Shown piece by piece: positions 16,980 through 25,800 of a DNA stretch of 64,000 nt. Position 1 is the stretch's first letter. Each line of letters opens with the position of its first letter. Under the pieces are notes generated by a model. It saw nothing but the letters and a program-made list of their open reading frames with translations, was not told the origin of the DNA and searched no databases. The stretch comes from Rhodanobacter sp. OK091 (lineage in GTDB: Bacteria > Pseudomonadota > Gammaproteobacteria > Xanthomonadales > Rhodanobacteraceae): contig NZ_FRCH01000002.1 in assembly GCF_900142825.1 (NCBI RefSeq), forward strand, positions 868,001 to 932,000. The letters are read 5' to 3'. The position numbers were made by a program, and so were the translations under genes.

Positions 16980-17471
16980 CTAGAAACCATAACGGCGCAG
17001 CGCATGTCCTTCCTCGCTGGCTTTCTCCGTGCGTCCGCAGATCGCCTGCCATGGCGGCGACACCTTGCGCGCCAGTTCCAGGGCGCGTTCGAACAGGCGG
17101 GGAATGCTTTGCGCGAGTTCTTCAGGCGTGGTCTCGGCATCCGTCCTGACCCTCAGGCTGCCCTCGTCCTCATCGAATTCCAGTGCGCCAAAACGCAGCC
17201 CGAAACCGCTGCGCACAACGAAGTCCATCGCCTTGCGCCCACCGTTGGCGCCGACCCTGCACGGCAGGGTCAGGTAGGCCTGTACCTGCGAATAGGCGGG
17301 ATCGGTCACGATGAACACGCCGGTGACATCGCCATCGCCGAGCCATGGCGCCTGATAGATCAGCGCACCATCGATATCGACCACTTCGCCGTGCAGGCCG
17401 TATTGCGCCGACAACGGGCGCAATACGTCGAGCAGCAGCGAAAGATCGTGTTCCGCAGCGTTCTCGTTCAT
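16980..17471 (-). CDS. YbjN-like putative cargo chaperone
   Basis: 163 residues, with an ATG overlapping the cargo gene's stop (ATGA at 17468-17471). The pattern of an N-terminal helix, a five-stranded sheet (including GALIYQAPW, VTGVFIVT, VQAYLTLPC), then FGALEFDEDEGSLRVRTD and a C-terminal helix matches the YbjN/type III secretion chaperone-like fold. No catalytic motif is visible. Position between a large toxin-like cargo and the AAA+ ATPase suggests a chaperone, loading factor or immunity protein. The fold call is by eye. Confidence 0.55.
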   Translation of the reverse strand: MNENAAEHDLSLLLDVLRPLSAQYGLHGEVVDIDGALIYQAPWLGDGDVTGVFIVTDPAYSQVQAYLTLPCRVGANGGRKAMDFVVRSGFGLRFGALEFDEDEGSLRVRTDAETTPEELAQSIPRLFERALELARKVSPPWQAICGRTEKASEEGHALRRYGF

Positions 17472-20400
17472 GCAGTCACCCGATAGGTAGTCTTGACCGG
17501 CACGTCATACTTGTTGCTCACGGACAGCGCCACCGAACCGGGAATGGCATAGCGGTTGGCCATGGCCTGGATGTGGGTGCTGACCCGCCGGGTGATGACG
17601 TCGCCTTCGGCGTCGTACATCGAGGGATCCGGATCCACGTTCTCCTGCAGCACGGAGTTCTGCCGCGTCTCGCCCACCCAGATGTTTTGCGCATCGTTGT
17701 GGAACGCGGTCAACAAAGCCTGCGCCGCCGGCTTGATCGCACTCTTGTCCTTGGTCGCCGGAGCAAAGCCGCGGCCGCCGAGTGCCGTGCCTGCGGTCTT
17801 GGTGGTCTTGGCCGGCAGGATGAGCGCGCGCTCGTAGTGATCCTTCATATCGTACGAGGACAGCACATGCCGGCGCGCCCAGGTAGCACCGACCTTGAAC
17901 GTTCCGTCCGTATTGAAGATATTGGTGGCCGCCTTGCGTGACTCCTTCGGCATCGCCTGGTGACGCTTCATGATGGCGATGCGCGCGTCGTACTCCTCGT
18001 TCTTTGTCCAGGTCGGGCGCGTCAGGCTCAGTTCGGTCAGGCCATCCTTGTCGGGTTTCTTGACCTTCTTGTCGTTGCCCTTGGTGTCGGGGCTGGCCGC
18101 CGCCACGAAGTAGATCGTCTCTTCGTCGCCCGCTTCGGAGCCGATCACCAGCTCCAGTTTCGACAACCGGTAGCGTGACTTGATCGCGCCGAGCTTGTGC
18201 CTGGTGTCGTCCTCGTCGAAGTCGTCCGGCTTGACCAGGGCCTCCGCTTCCGCGATAGCCGCCTGCTTATCCTTGTCCTTCTGCTCGTCGCTGCGGTCGT
18301 CCGGCTTGTCCTTGCCGCCGAACAGCCTGGCGAACAGCGACTTCGCCTTGGTCACCACCCAGTTCACCGCCGCGCCGATCGCCGCATCGACCTTGGCGCG
18401 CACCTTCTGCATCACCTCCATGATCTTGTCGGTGACCTTGCTCAACCCCAGGAAGCCGGCCAGGAAGCTGATCGCCAGCGACAGCAGTCCGGCCAGGATG
18501 CTCTCCACCCGCTTGGCCGCGCCACTGATATTGCCGCCGGCAATCGTCACGATGGAATCGATAAAGCCGGTCACCACCTGGATGATCTTGGAGATCTTCT
18601 GCACGAAGACCATGATCGTGTCGTAGATGGAGATAATCGCCGGAATAAAGCCCGCGCCCGGGATGAACATGCCGATCAGCTTCGGGATCGCCTTCTTGAT
18701 GATGGTGTCGGTGACGAAGGAGACGATGCCGCTGATCACCTGGTCCTTCAGATCGCTGAGCTTCTCCTTGATCAGCTCCCACACCGCCGCCACACCGCCG
18801 GTGACCAGCGCCTTCACCACGTCGAAGGCCAGTTCCAGCCCCTGCATGATGCGCTCGCCCTTGGGCCCCAGCGCCTCGACGATCTTGCCGCGGATCTGCG
18901 CCCAGGTAATGCCGAGCACACTCATGGCGAACTTGCCCAGCTCCGGCAAGGTGGCCGCCTTGGGGATATACACGCCCTGCAGCGAACCGGTCAGCCAGTC
19001 GATCAGTCCCGCCTTCAGATGCGTGCCGAAGTTGGCGGCGAAGTTGCTGAAGCCGAGCTTGGCCGCGCTGACCAGGTTGCCCAGGAACGGCATCGGGTTC
19101 TTCAGGATGCTCTTGAGCGCTGCGCCGGTCTTCATGATGTAGCCCATCAGGCCGGGCTTGACCACGTCGAAGATGATCTTCAGCAGATCCCAGATCGTGC
19201 CCAGGCCCCAGCTGATGAAGTCCGTGGCGATACTGATGAAGCAACTGGCGATCTTGCCGAACGCGCCGACCACGGTGAGCACGTCGGTGATGGTCAGCGA
19301 GGTCAGCGTCTCGATAATGCGCGTCGGAATCGAGCGCACGATCCCCATCAAGCCGCTCAGCGCGGTGTTGAACCAGGCGAAGGCGCGCGCGATGGCGTTG
19401 CCCTTCTTGATGTTCTCCCAGATCTCCTCTTGCCCGATCAGCTTCATGAAGCCGCCGAGCAGGTTGTCCGCGGTGGGCGGCTTGGCTTCGCCGGTGATCG
19501 GGTCGGCGCCGAGCAGCACGCACAGCAGGTCGTAGCCGCGCGTGCCCTGGGCCATCGCGGCCAGCGGCTTGAGGATCGCGTCCTTGATCATCTTCAGCAG
19601 TTCCACCGCGGTGGACACGGCGAAATCGATCAGGCGGCTGATCGGCTCGGTGAAGATGCGTTTGGCGCGCTCCCATACGCCGCTAAGGTCGAAGATGTCG
19701 GTCCAACTGAGCGAATCGAGGAAATCGTCCAGCGCCTGCTTCAGGCCCGCGCCGATGTCGCCGAGCTGCTTGAGCTTGGCCTCTACCCAGGTGGCGGCCT
19801 TGTTGATCACGCCGTGGTTGTCCAGCGCCCGAGTGATCAGCGAGCCACCCGGCATCAGCTCGATCAGGCCGCGCAAGATGTTGGCCGCCGAGCGGTCGGC
19901 CGAACGCATGTTGATCGGATTGAAGCCGATCACCAGGGTCAGCAGCCGGTAGCCGGGAATCGCGTAGGCCCAGTCGGCGAACTTGTCCAGCGCGTCCTGA
20001 ACACCCAGGCGCTGTACCGTCGGCGTGGCCGGCGCTGCCGAGACCGGCGCGACCTCCGGCGAACGTTGTACCGCATGGCCCTGCTGGACGGTGTGGGTCA
20101 GCTCGTGCGCGAGCAGCTGCTTGCCGTCGCTGGTGCCGGGCTGGTACTGGCCGCGCGAGAAGAAGATGTGGTTCTGGTAGGTAAAGGCTTTCGCCCCCAG
20201 CCGGTTGTTGAGGCCGGCCGATTCGCCGTCGTGATGCACTCGCACGTTGCCGAAGTCGGCGCCGAAGCGCGGCTCCATGAAGCCGCGCACATCGTTGCCC
20301 AGCGGCTGGCCACCGGTCATCTTGCGATGGATGGTCGACTGCACGTTGTCCTCGACCGCCGGCACGCCGCCGGAGGCGGCGCGCTGCACATGTTCGCCAC

Positions 20401-21163
20401 CGGGTGCGGCCTCGGCTTTCTGGACCTTGTCGTCGTCCTTCTTCTGCAGCTTGTCGTCGGGGGCGAGGAAGATCTTTTCTTCGGCGCGGTGCGGGTGCGC
20501 GACTCGCTCGGCCGAGCGCTGGAGCGCCTTTTCCTCGGTGCGCTGCACTTTCGGATCCTCGGCGCGCTGCACCTGCTTCTGCTCGGTGCGCTGGACCTTC
20601 GGGTCTTCGGTGCGCTGGACCTGCCTCTGTTCAGCACGCTGGACCTGTTTCTGCTCGGCGCGCTGGACCTTGGGATCCTCGGTCCGCTGCACTGGCTTCT
20701 CTTCGGCGCGCTGGATGCCTTTCTGCTCTACCCGCTGCACCTTCTGCTCGGCCGGCGCGCGCAGGATCTTCTCTTCCTCGCGGCGCTGCACTTTCTGTTC
20801 CGGTGCTTTCTGGATGGCCTCGCCGGCCGGCGCGCGGAAGATCTTTTCCTCCTCGCGCCGCTGCACCTTGTCGGCGCTCTGGCGTTGCAGCTTGTCCGCG
20901 CCCTGGCGCTGGGCCTTGTCACCCGGTGTGCGCTGCAGCTTGCCGGCAGCAGCCGGGTCGGGCATGCGCAGCACCTTATCGGCGGTGCGGTCGGCTTCCT
21001 GTTCGAACTTGTCGCCGGGCGCGCCGACCGTCATCTTGGCCTGCACGGGCGGAAAGAATCCTCCGCCGCCCGCATGCGCGAAGAACGGGCGTTTGGGCGC
21101 CTGCGCCGGCGTCGCCGATGCGGTGCTCGAACTCTTTTCGGCTGTCGCCTTGCTCGACCCCAC
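17468..21163 (-). CDS. DUF4157-containing large eCIS cargo/effector candidate
   Basis: 1231 residues from a GTG start preceded by GGGAGAG. Order of parts: an N-terminal segment with PFFAHAGGGGFFPPVQAK (residues 26-43); a 180-residue charged low-complexity region of repeated (K/Q)VQR(A/T)E(Q/D/E) units (about 83-262); a DUF4157 domain (about 275-362) with zincin motif HELTH at 353-357; two related helical repeats (about 403-535 and 543-670) starting PGYRLLTLVIGFNPI and RGYDLLCVLLGADPI; a long amphipathic helical zone; and a unique C-terminus (about 990-1231) with RRHVLSSYD (1097-1105) and FHNDAQNIWVG. DUF4157 proteins are the best-known cargo class of eCIS loci. The C-terminus is the likely toxic part; its activity is unknown. 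Confidence 0.85.
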   Translation of the reverse strand: MGSSKATAEKSSSTASATPAQAPKRPFFAHAGGGGFFPPVQAKMTVGAPGDKFEQEADRTADKVLRMPDPAAAGKLQRTPGDKAQRQGADKLQRQSADKVQRREEEKIFRAPAGEAIQKAPEQKVQRREEEKILRAPAEQKVQRVEQKGIQRAEEKPVQRTEDPKVQRAEQKQVQRAEQRQVQRTEDPKVQRTEQKQVQRAEDPKVQRTEEKALQRSAERVAHPHRAEEKIFLAPDDKLQKKDDDKVQKAEAAPGGEHVQRAASGGVPAVEDNVQSTIHRKMTGGQPLGNDVRGFMEPRFGADFGNVRVHHDGESAGLNNRLGAKAFTYQNHIFFSRGQYQPGTSDGKQLLAHELTHTVQQGHAVQRSPEVAPVSAAPATPTVQRLGVQDALDKFADWAYAIPGYRLLTLVIGFNPINMRSADRSAANILRGLIELMPGGSLITRALDNHGVINKAATWVEAKLKQLGDIGAGLKQALDDFLDSLSWTDIFDLSGVWERAKRIFTEPISRLIDFAVSTAVELLKMIKDAILKPLAAMAQGTRGYDLLCVLLGADPITGEAKPPTADNLLGGFMKLIGQEEIWENIKKGNAIARAFAWFNTALSGLMGIVRSIPTRIIETLTSLTITDVLTVVGAFGKIASCFISIATDFISWGLGTIWDLLKIIFDVVKPGLMGYIMKTGAALKSILKNPMPFLGNLVSAAKLGFSNFAANFGTHLKAGLIDWLTGSLQGVYIPKAATLPELGKFAMSVLGITWAQIRGKIVEALGPKGERIMQGLELAFDVVKALVTGGVAAVWELIKEKLSDLKDQVISGIVSFVTDTIIKKAIPKLIGMFIPGAGFIPAIISIYDTIMVFVQKISKIIQVVTGFIDSIVTIAGGNISGAAKRVESILAGLLSLAISFLAGFLGLSKVTDKIMEVMQKVRAKVDAAIGAAVNWVVTKAKSLFARLFGGKDKPDDRSDEQKDKDKQAAIAEAEALVKPDDFDEDDTRHKLGAIKSRYRLSKLELVIGSEAGDEETIYFVAAASPDTKGNDKKVKKPDKDGLTELSLTRPTWTKNEEYDARIAIMKRHQAMPKESRKAATNIFNTDGTFKVGATWARRHVLSSYDMKDHYERALILPAKTTKTAGTALGGRGFAPATKDKSAIKPAAQALLTAFHNDAQNIWVGETRQNSVLQENVDPDPSMYDAEGDVITRRVSTHIQAMANRYAIPGSVALSVSNKYDVPVKTTYRVTA

Positions 21164-21213
21164 TCGCCACTCTCCCGAAAGCCTTCCTGTTTCCTCAGTC
21201 CCCGAGTTCGAAT

Positions 21214-21331
21214 CCTTCTCCCGCCGGGAGAAGGTGCCGGCAGGCGGATGAGGGTTCGGCCGGAGCGATGCACATCACTCTTGCGCTCCGCCCGTACCCT
21301 CACCCCAACCCCTCTCCCGGTGGGAGAGGGG
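21214..21331. repeat. BIME-like palindromic repeat pair between tape-measure and cargo genes
   Basis: Two hairpins, CCTTCTCCC-GCC-GGGAGAAGG (21214-21234) and CCCCTCTCCC-GGT-GGGAGAGGGG (21309-21331), flank a second inverted pair, GATGAGGG...CGGAGCG and CGCTCCG...CCCTCA. The whole ~118 bp is an imperfect palindrome of the REP/BIME kind. Within the operon it could attenuate or stabilise the message ahead of the cargo gene. Confidence 0.7.
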
Positions 21332-21342
21332 CTTATGCACCG

Positions 21343-22845
21343 TCAGTACGGCCACTCCACCCACAGCATTCGCCGCATCCACGGCAAGCGCACCACGCCG
21401 ATGCTCCACGGCAGTTGCCCGAGCAGGATGTCCCAGGCTTGTTTCTCGACCTGCAGCAGATCGTCGTCGCCGCGCTTGGACAGCTTTCCCTTGCGCACCA
21501 GGAAATTGCCGCGGAAGCCGTCAAGTGAGGTATGGCCGATCGCCGACCAGTAAGCGATCGCTGCCTGCAGCAGGTTTTCCGCTTCGGCCTGATCGCTCTC
21601 GCTCAGTTCCACCGGCGTGCCGGCCAGCTCCGAGAGCTCCATGCCGCACAGCAGCTTCGGCAGCACCAGCGCGTGTTCGGGCGCGCTCGACTGTCCCGTC
21701 GCTAGGAAATGCAACAGCGCCAGCGCGCGGTCGGTCTGCGTCAGCACGCCGTCCTCGATCAGCTCCAAGCGCTCGAACAGCCGCGGCAGGAATGGATGCA
21801 GCAGCACCACGCCGGCACAGTCGATAAAGACGCCTTCGTGCAGATCCAGCGGTTTCGCCGCGGCGGCCGTCCTGTGCTCGGAAGAAGCGCCATCGCGCGA
21901 CGGCGCGCTGGCGGTGTGTTCGGTGTCCTGGTTGCTCGGTGTGGCATTCGAGGTCATGGCTTGGCGCTCGCTGGCGGTGGTGTCCGCGCCATGGTGCTTG
22001 AGCGCCGGGTCCACGTCATGCGCCGCCGCCGCACGGAGCACGCTTGCGATGACGGCCGGCGTGATGGACTCGGGTGCCAGCATCGCCCATGCCTCGAGCA
22101 GCGCCCCCCGCGCGATCGGCCGCTGCGTCACCGCGCAGGCGAGGGCCGCGGCCCAGGCCTGCGCGGGGATGGCTCGCGGTACGGCAAGCGCCAGCTCGCG
22201 ATAGACCGCCGCCACCACCTCGCGCAGGACGTCCAGCCCTGCCGGCGCCAGGTGTTCCAGCACGCGCCCCACAAACTGAGCCGAGAACTGCCGCACCAGG
22301 CGCAAGCGAGCCACCGGCGATGACAACACCCGAGCCAGCACAGCACGCGCCGGCACATCGATCCTTCCGCCCTGCCCCTGAGCCTCGTTCCAGGCTTCGT
22401 CCAGCAGCGACTCCAGCGTCCGCGCTTCCGGCAGCTGGCACCACCAGGGCAAGGCACCGCTGGCGAGAAAGTAGAGGAAGGCCTGATCGATCGACTGCGC
22501 ACCGCTCCATTGCAGATCGCCTTCTTCGGCGGCGATCTGCGGTTGCGCGATGGCCTGCGCCTTGCGCGAGCGCACCTGTTCCTCCACCGCCGCCGCCACT
22601 GCCGCGACGAAGCTGCGCGCAAAGCTTTCCGGCGTGAACTGCCCGGCATCGACTTCGATCCGCTCGAACTGCCAGTGCTCCTCGCCCGGCGCGGCACGCG
22701 AGAATGCCTCGTCCAATGCCGCCGCCAGTTCGCCCTGGCACAGCGCAGCCATCTGCCCCTGCAGCGCGAGGCCGTCCGACTCGCCGCCCTCGACGGCGAG
22801 ATCGATGCATTCGCGGCGGATCACATGGCGCCGGGTCTGGCTCAT
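21343..22845 (-). CDS. Contractile injection system tape-measure protein (CIS_TMP, Afp14-like)
   Basis: 500 residues. The N-terminus (HVIRRECIDLAVEGGESDGLALQ, then LAAALDEAFSRAAPGEEHW) and the C-terminal block (VLLHPFLPRLFERLELIEDG, ALALLHFLATGQ, EHALVLPKLLCGM, FLVRKGKLS, WSIGVVRLPWMRRMLWVEW) are characteristic of the eCIS tape-measure family. A Ser/Thr/Ala-rich linker (about 300-340) separates them. By family knowledge it sits in the tube and sets particle length. Its ATG overlaps the stop of the 1426-aa gene. It is short for a tape measure. Confidence 0.85.
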   Translation of the reverse strand: MSQTRRHVIRRECIDLAVEGGESDGLALQGQMAALCQGELAAALDEAFSRAAPGEEHWQFERIEVDAGQFTPESFARSFVAAVAAAVEEQVRSRKAQAIAQPQIAAEEGDLQWSGAQSIDQAFLYFLASGALPWWCQLPEARTLESLLDEAWNEAQGQGGRIDVPARAVLARVLSSPVARLRLVRQFSAQFVGRVLEHLAPAGLDVLREVVAAVYRELALAVPRAIPAQAWAAALACAVTQRPIARGALLEAWAMLAPESITPAVIASVLRAAAAHDVDPALKHHGADTTASERQAMTSNATPSNQDTEHTASAPSRDGASSEHRTAAAAKPLDLHEGVFIDCAGVVLLHPFLPRLFERLELIEDGVLTQTDRALALLHFLATGQSSAPEHALVLPKLLCGMELSELAGTPVELSESDQAEAENLLQAAIAYWSAIGHTSLDGFRGNFLVRKGKLSKRGDDDLLQVEKQAWDILLGQLPWSIGVVRLPWMRRMLWVEWPY

Positions 22846-25800
22846 TTACCGCCTCGCCGCGGCGTACCGCCGCGCTTCGGGGTGGCGGCCCGCTTCGGCG
22901 TAGCCTTCTTGGCGGCGGCTCGCTTGATCGCCGTCTTCGCCACCACCGTCTTCGCCACCGCCGGCTTTACCGCGGCCGCCTTCCGCACGCTCGGCCTCTG
23001 CGCCGCGACCGGCGGATTGCCGCGGGTGAGCACCGGTGGCGGCACGATGATCGGCGACCCGCTGGTCGTCGAACCGGAGACTTGCACCGGTATGGTCTGG
23101 GTCACCGAGCAACCGTTGGCATTGAACGCCGTGACGGTCACCAGCCTGGTGCCAGCGGTGTTGAACGAGGTGACGAACTTGGGCCCGCTGCCCATTGCCG
23201 GCGCGCCGCCCTGCGCCTCCCAGACGAAGTTCATCGCGTTCTGCGGCGGCGAGACATTCACCGCGAAGTTGGCCTTGCCGCCGACGGTCAGCGAACCCGG
23301 CCCCTGCAGCTGGATGCCGAAGGTCGGCGGGATCGGACACAGATTCACCGGCGTGGGCGAATCGCTGCACTTGTCGATCGACACGCCATCGAAGGCTGGC
23401 ACGCTCAGCGCGCTGTTGCCCGACTTGATCGAGGTCCCGTTCGGCGAGTAGGCGAAGGTCATGCTCTGCTTGGCATTGAGCAGGGCCCAGGTCGAGTTGA
23501 GCTCGATATCGAACTTCAGGCACTGGAAGTATTCGAGCGTCAGCACGCCGAAGCGTCCCGGCGACATCGGCTTGTAGCCCAGGGTCAGCCACTGCGCCTT
23601 GCCCGGCTGGGCCAGGCCCGGCGTGCTGGCGATCAGCTTGTTGATCGCCGCCATCCAGCCGTTGACGGTGTTCTGGAACTGCGCGCCGCTGAGCTGGTCC
23701 TTGGTCGCCACCAGGATCTTGGCGACCTGCGCGCTGAGATCGATCGGCTTGCCAGCGTCCGCCTCGACGGTGAACACCACGCCGCCCGCGTTGAAGACCT
23801 GGTAGGCATTGTCCGGATTGGAATCCGGGTCGGGCATGAAGAAACGGAAGTTGCGGTTGAGCGAAGCACCGCCGCAGGGCAGCGTGCAGCACTCGTGGGT
23901 GAACTGGCCGCCCACCGCGCAGCCCTGGCTGTCCTGCACCGTCACCGACACCGTCGCGCCGCTGGCGGTGGGCGCGGTGACGATCATCGTCGCCGGCTGG
24001 CCGTTGACCTCGTACGGCGGCGTGCCGCCGGTAATCGTGGCGCTGGCGGTATAGCTGCCGCCGGCACAGGTGAAGCTTGGCTCGCCGATGGTCAGCGGCG
24101 GCACCACGGTAAAGCTCTGCATCGGCGTTTCGGCGCCCTCGGCATCGCGCAAGGTCACGCTGTGGTTGCCGACGGTCAGCGACAGCGGCGCGCCCAGCGG
24201 TTGATACGCACCGCCGTCGGCCGCCACGTCGTACGGCGGCACGCCGCCCTTGGCATCGATCGACACCGACGCGGTGCCGTTCGGCGCCGTGCAGCCCACC
24301 GCCACGGTGAAAGTCGGCGGTATTTTCGGCAGCACGAACTGGATACCGGGACCGGCGCTGCTCAAGCGATACGGCAGGAAGAAGTCGGCGATCACCGTGC
24401 CGGCATCCAGCTCGCCGACCGCGCGGCTGATGATGGCGGCGGCCGGACCACCCTCGGAACCGGAGCCCTGGCCCGGCGGCCCTCCCGGTGTGACCACCGG
24501 CGTGCGGCCGGTCAGCCAGTCCACCACCAGATGCAGGTCATCGCTCTGGATCAGGTTGCGGTTGGCGCTGAGATTGCCGATCGCCCGCATCAAGCGCGAG
24601 GTGTCGTTGGTGGCATCGGCCGCCGGTGCGATATTCAGCGCGGCGGCGATGCCGCTGTTGGCGAGGTTCGGCGCGCTGGCCACGCTGTCGCTGGCGACAT
24701 CCACCGCGCCGGCGCCCGGAGCGCGCTCCATCGACATCGCCACGCGATCGACATTCTGCGCCTGCAGTTGCAGCGGGAACTGCACCAGCCCCTGCCCGAA
24801 CAAGCCGCCGTTGAAGTTATTGATCACGGTGTCGCCGTGATAGACCAGGATAAAGGTGCCGCCCAGCGGCACGCCGGCCTTGTGCTGGATGCCCGGCTCG
24901 CGCTGCAGGAAGCTGGACAGGAACTGCAGCCGCCGCAGCTCGCCGACGCGCGCCTGGAACTGGTCGCGCACCGACTTGATCGCATCGAGCTTGCAACCCA
25001 TCAGCACGCCTTCGCACAGATCGATGAACTCGTCCTGCGGCAGGAAGGACTGCAGATCAGGCGGCGCCTTGTACACCACGTCCGAGCGCAGATAGCGGAT
25101 CAGCGCCATCAGGTCCTGGTACTTGTTCTCGAAGTCGGGGTAGTTCAGCCCGGACAGCAACGGATCCAGCGCTTCGGCCAGCTTGCTGAAGTAATAGATC
25201 GCCACCACGTGCGGATACGCCGAACCATCCGGCGCCAGCGTGCCGTTGAACAGCGCGCAGTACAGATACAGCATCGCGTAAGAGTTGATCGCGTTTTGAT
25301 TGACGTCGATATAGCCCTGGTTTTCGAAGCGCGCCAGGTAATACTCGTACCAGGCACCGATGGTGCTGGCGTTGTAGTTGAACTGCGGCGCGTACTGCTT
25401 GAGCAGCGACAGCTGCGGCGTGCCGGCGTTCAGCGGCAGGCCGTTGATCGCGGGGATCGGATAGTTGTAGAGCTGCATGATCCCTTCGACCAGCTGCTGG
25501 CGCAGCTCGCCGCGCAGGCTGCCATACAGCGCATCCAGATCCTGGAAGCGCGCCTGCTCCTGGCTCAGGTCCACCGGCTGGCTGTCGTCGTAGGCGCCGG
25601 TGCGCAGCGCGATCACGTCGATCGGCAGGCGGTACTGCGCCTTCATGGTCAGCAGCGAGCGCAGCACGGACTGGTAGTCCTTGCCCAGATGGCCTTCGAT
25701 GCGCAGGAAGTCGCGCGAGCCGAGGTCATAGCGCAAGGGATCGGTGACGAAGTCCGGCGCGGCCGGCGTGTACAGGTCAGAGTTGTAGCCCAGGTTCTGA

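Noticed and set aside
20400..20940. Tandem short repeats at 20400-20940 as a CRISPR array
   Set aside because: They are in-frame codon repeats giving (K/Q)VQR(A/T)E units of the cargo protein, with no constant repeat/spacer alternation and no cas genes.
18197..21553. 1118-codon open frame on the plus strand across the DUF4157 gene
   Set aside because: It is antisense to a clear multi-domain gene, has His/Arg/Gln-rich junk composition and no recognisable domain; GC-rich third positions keep antisense frames open.
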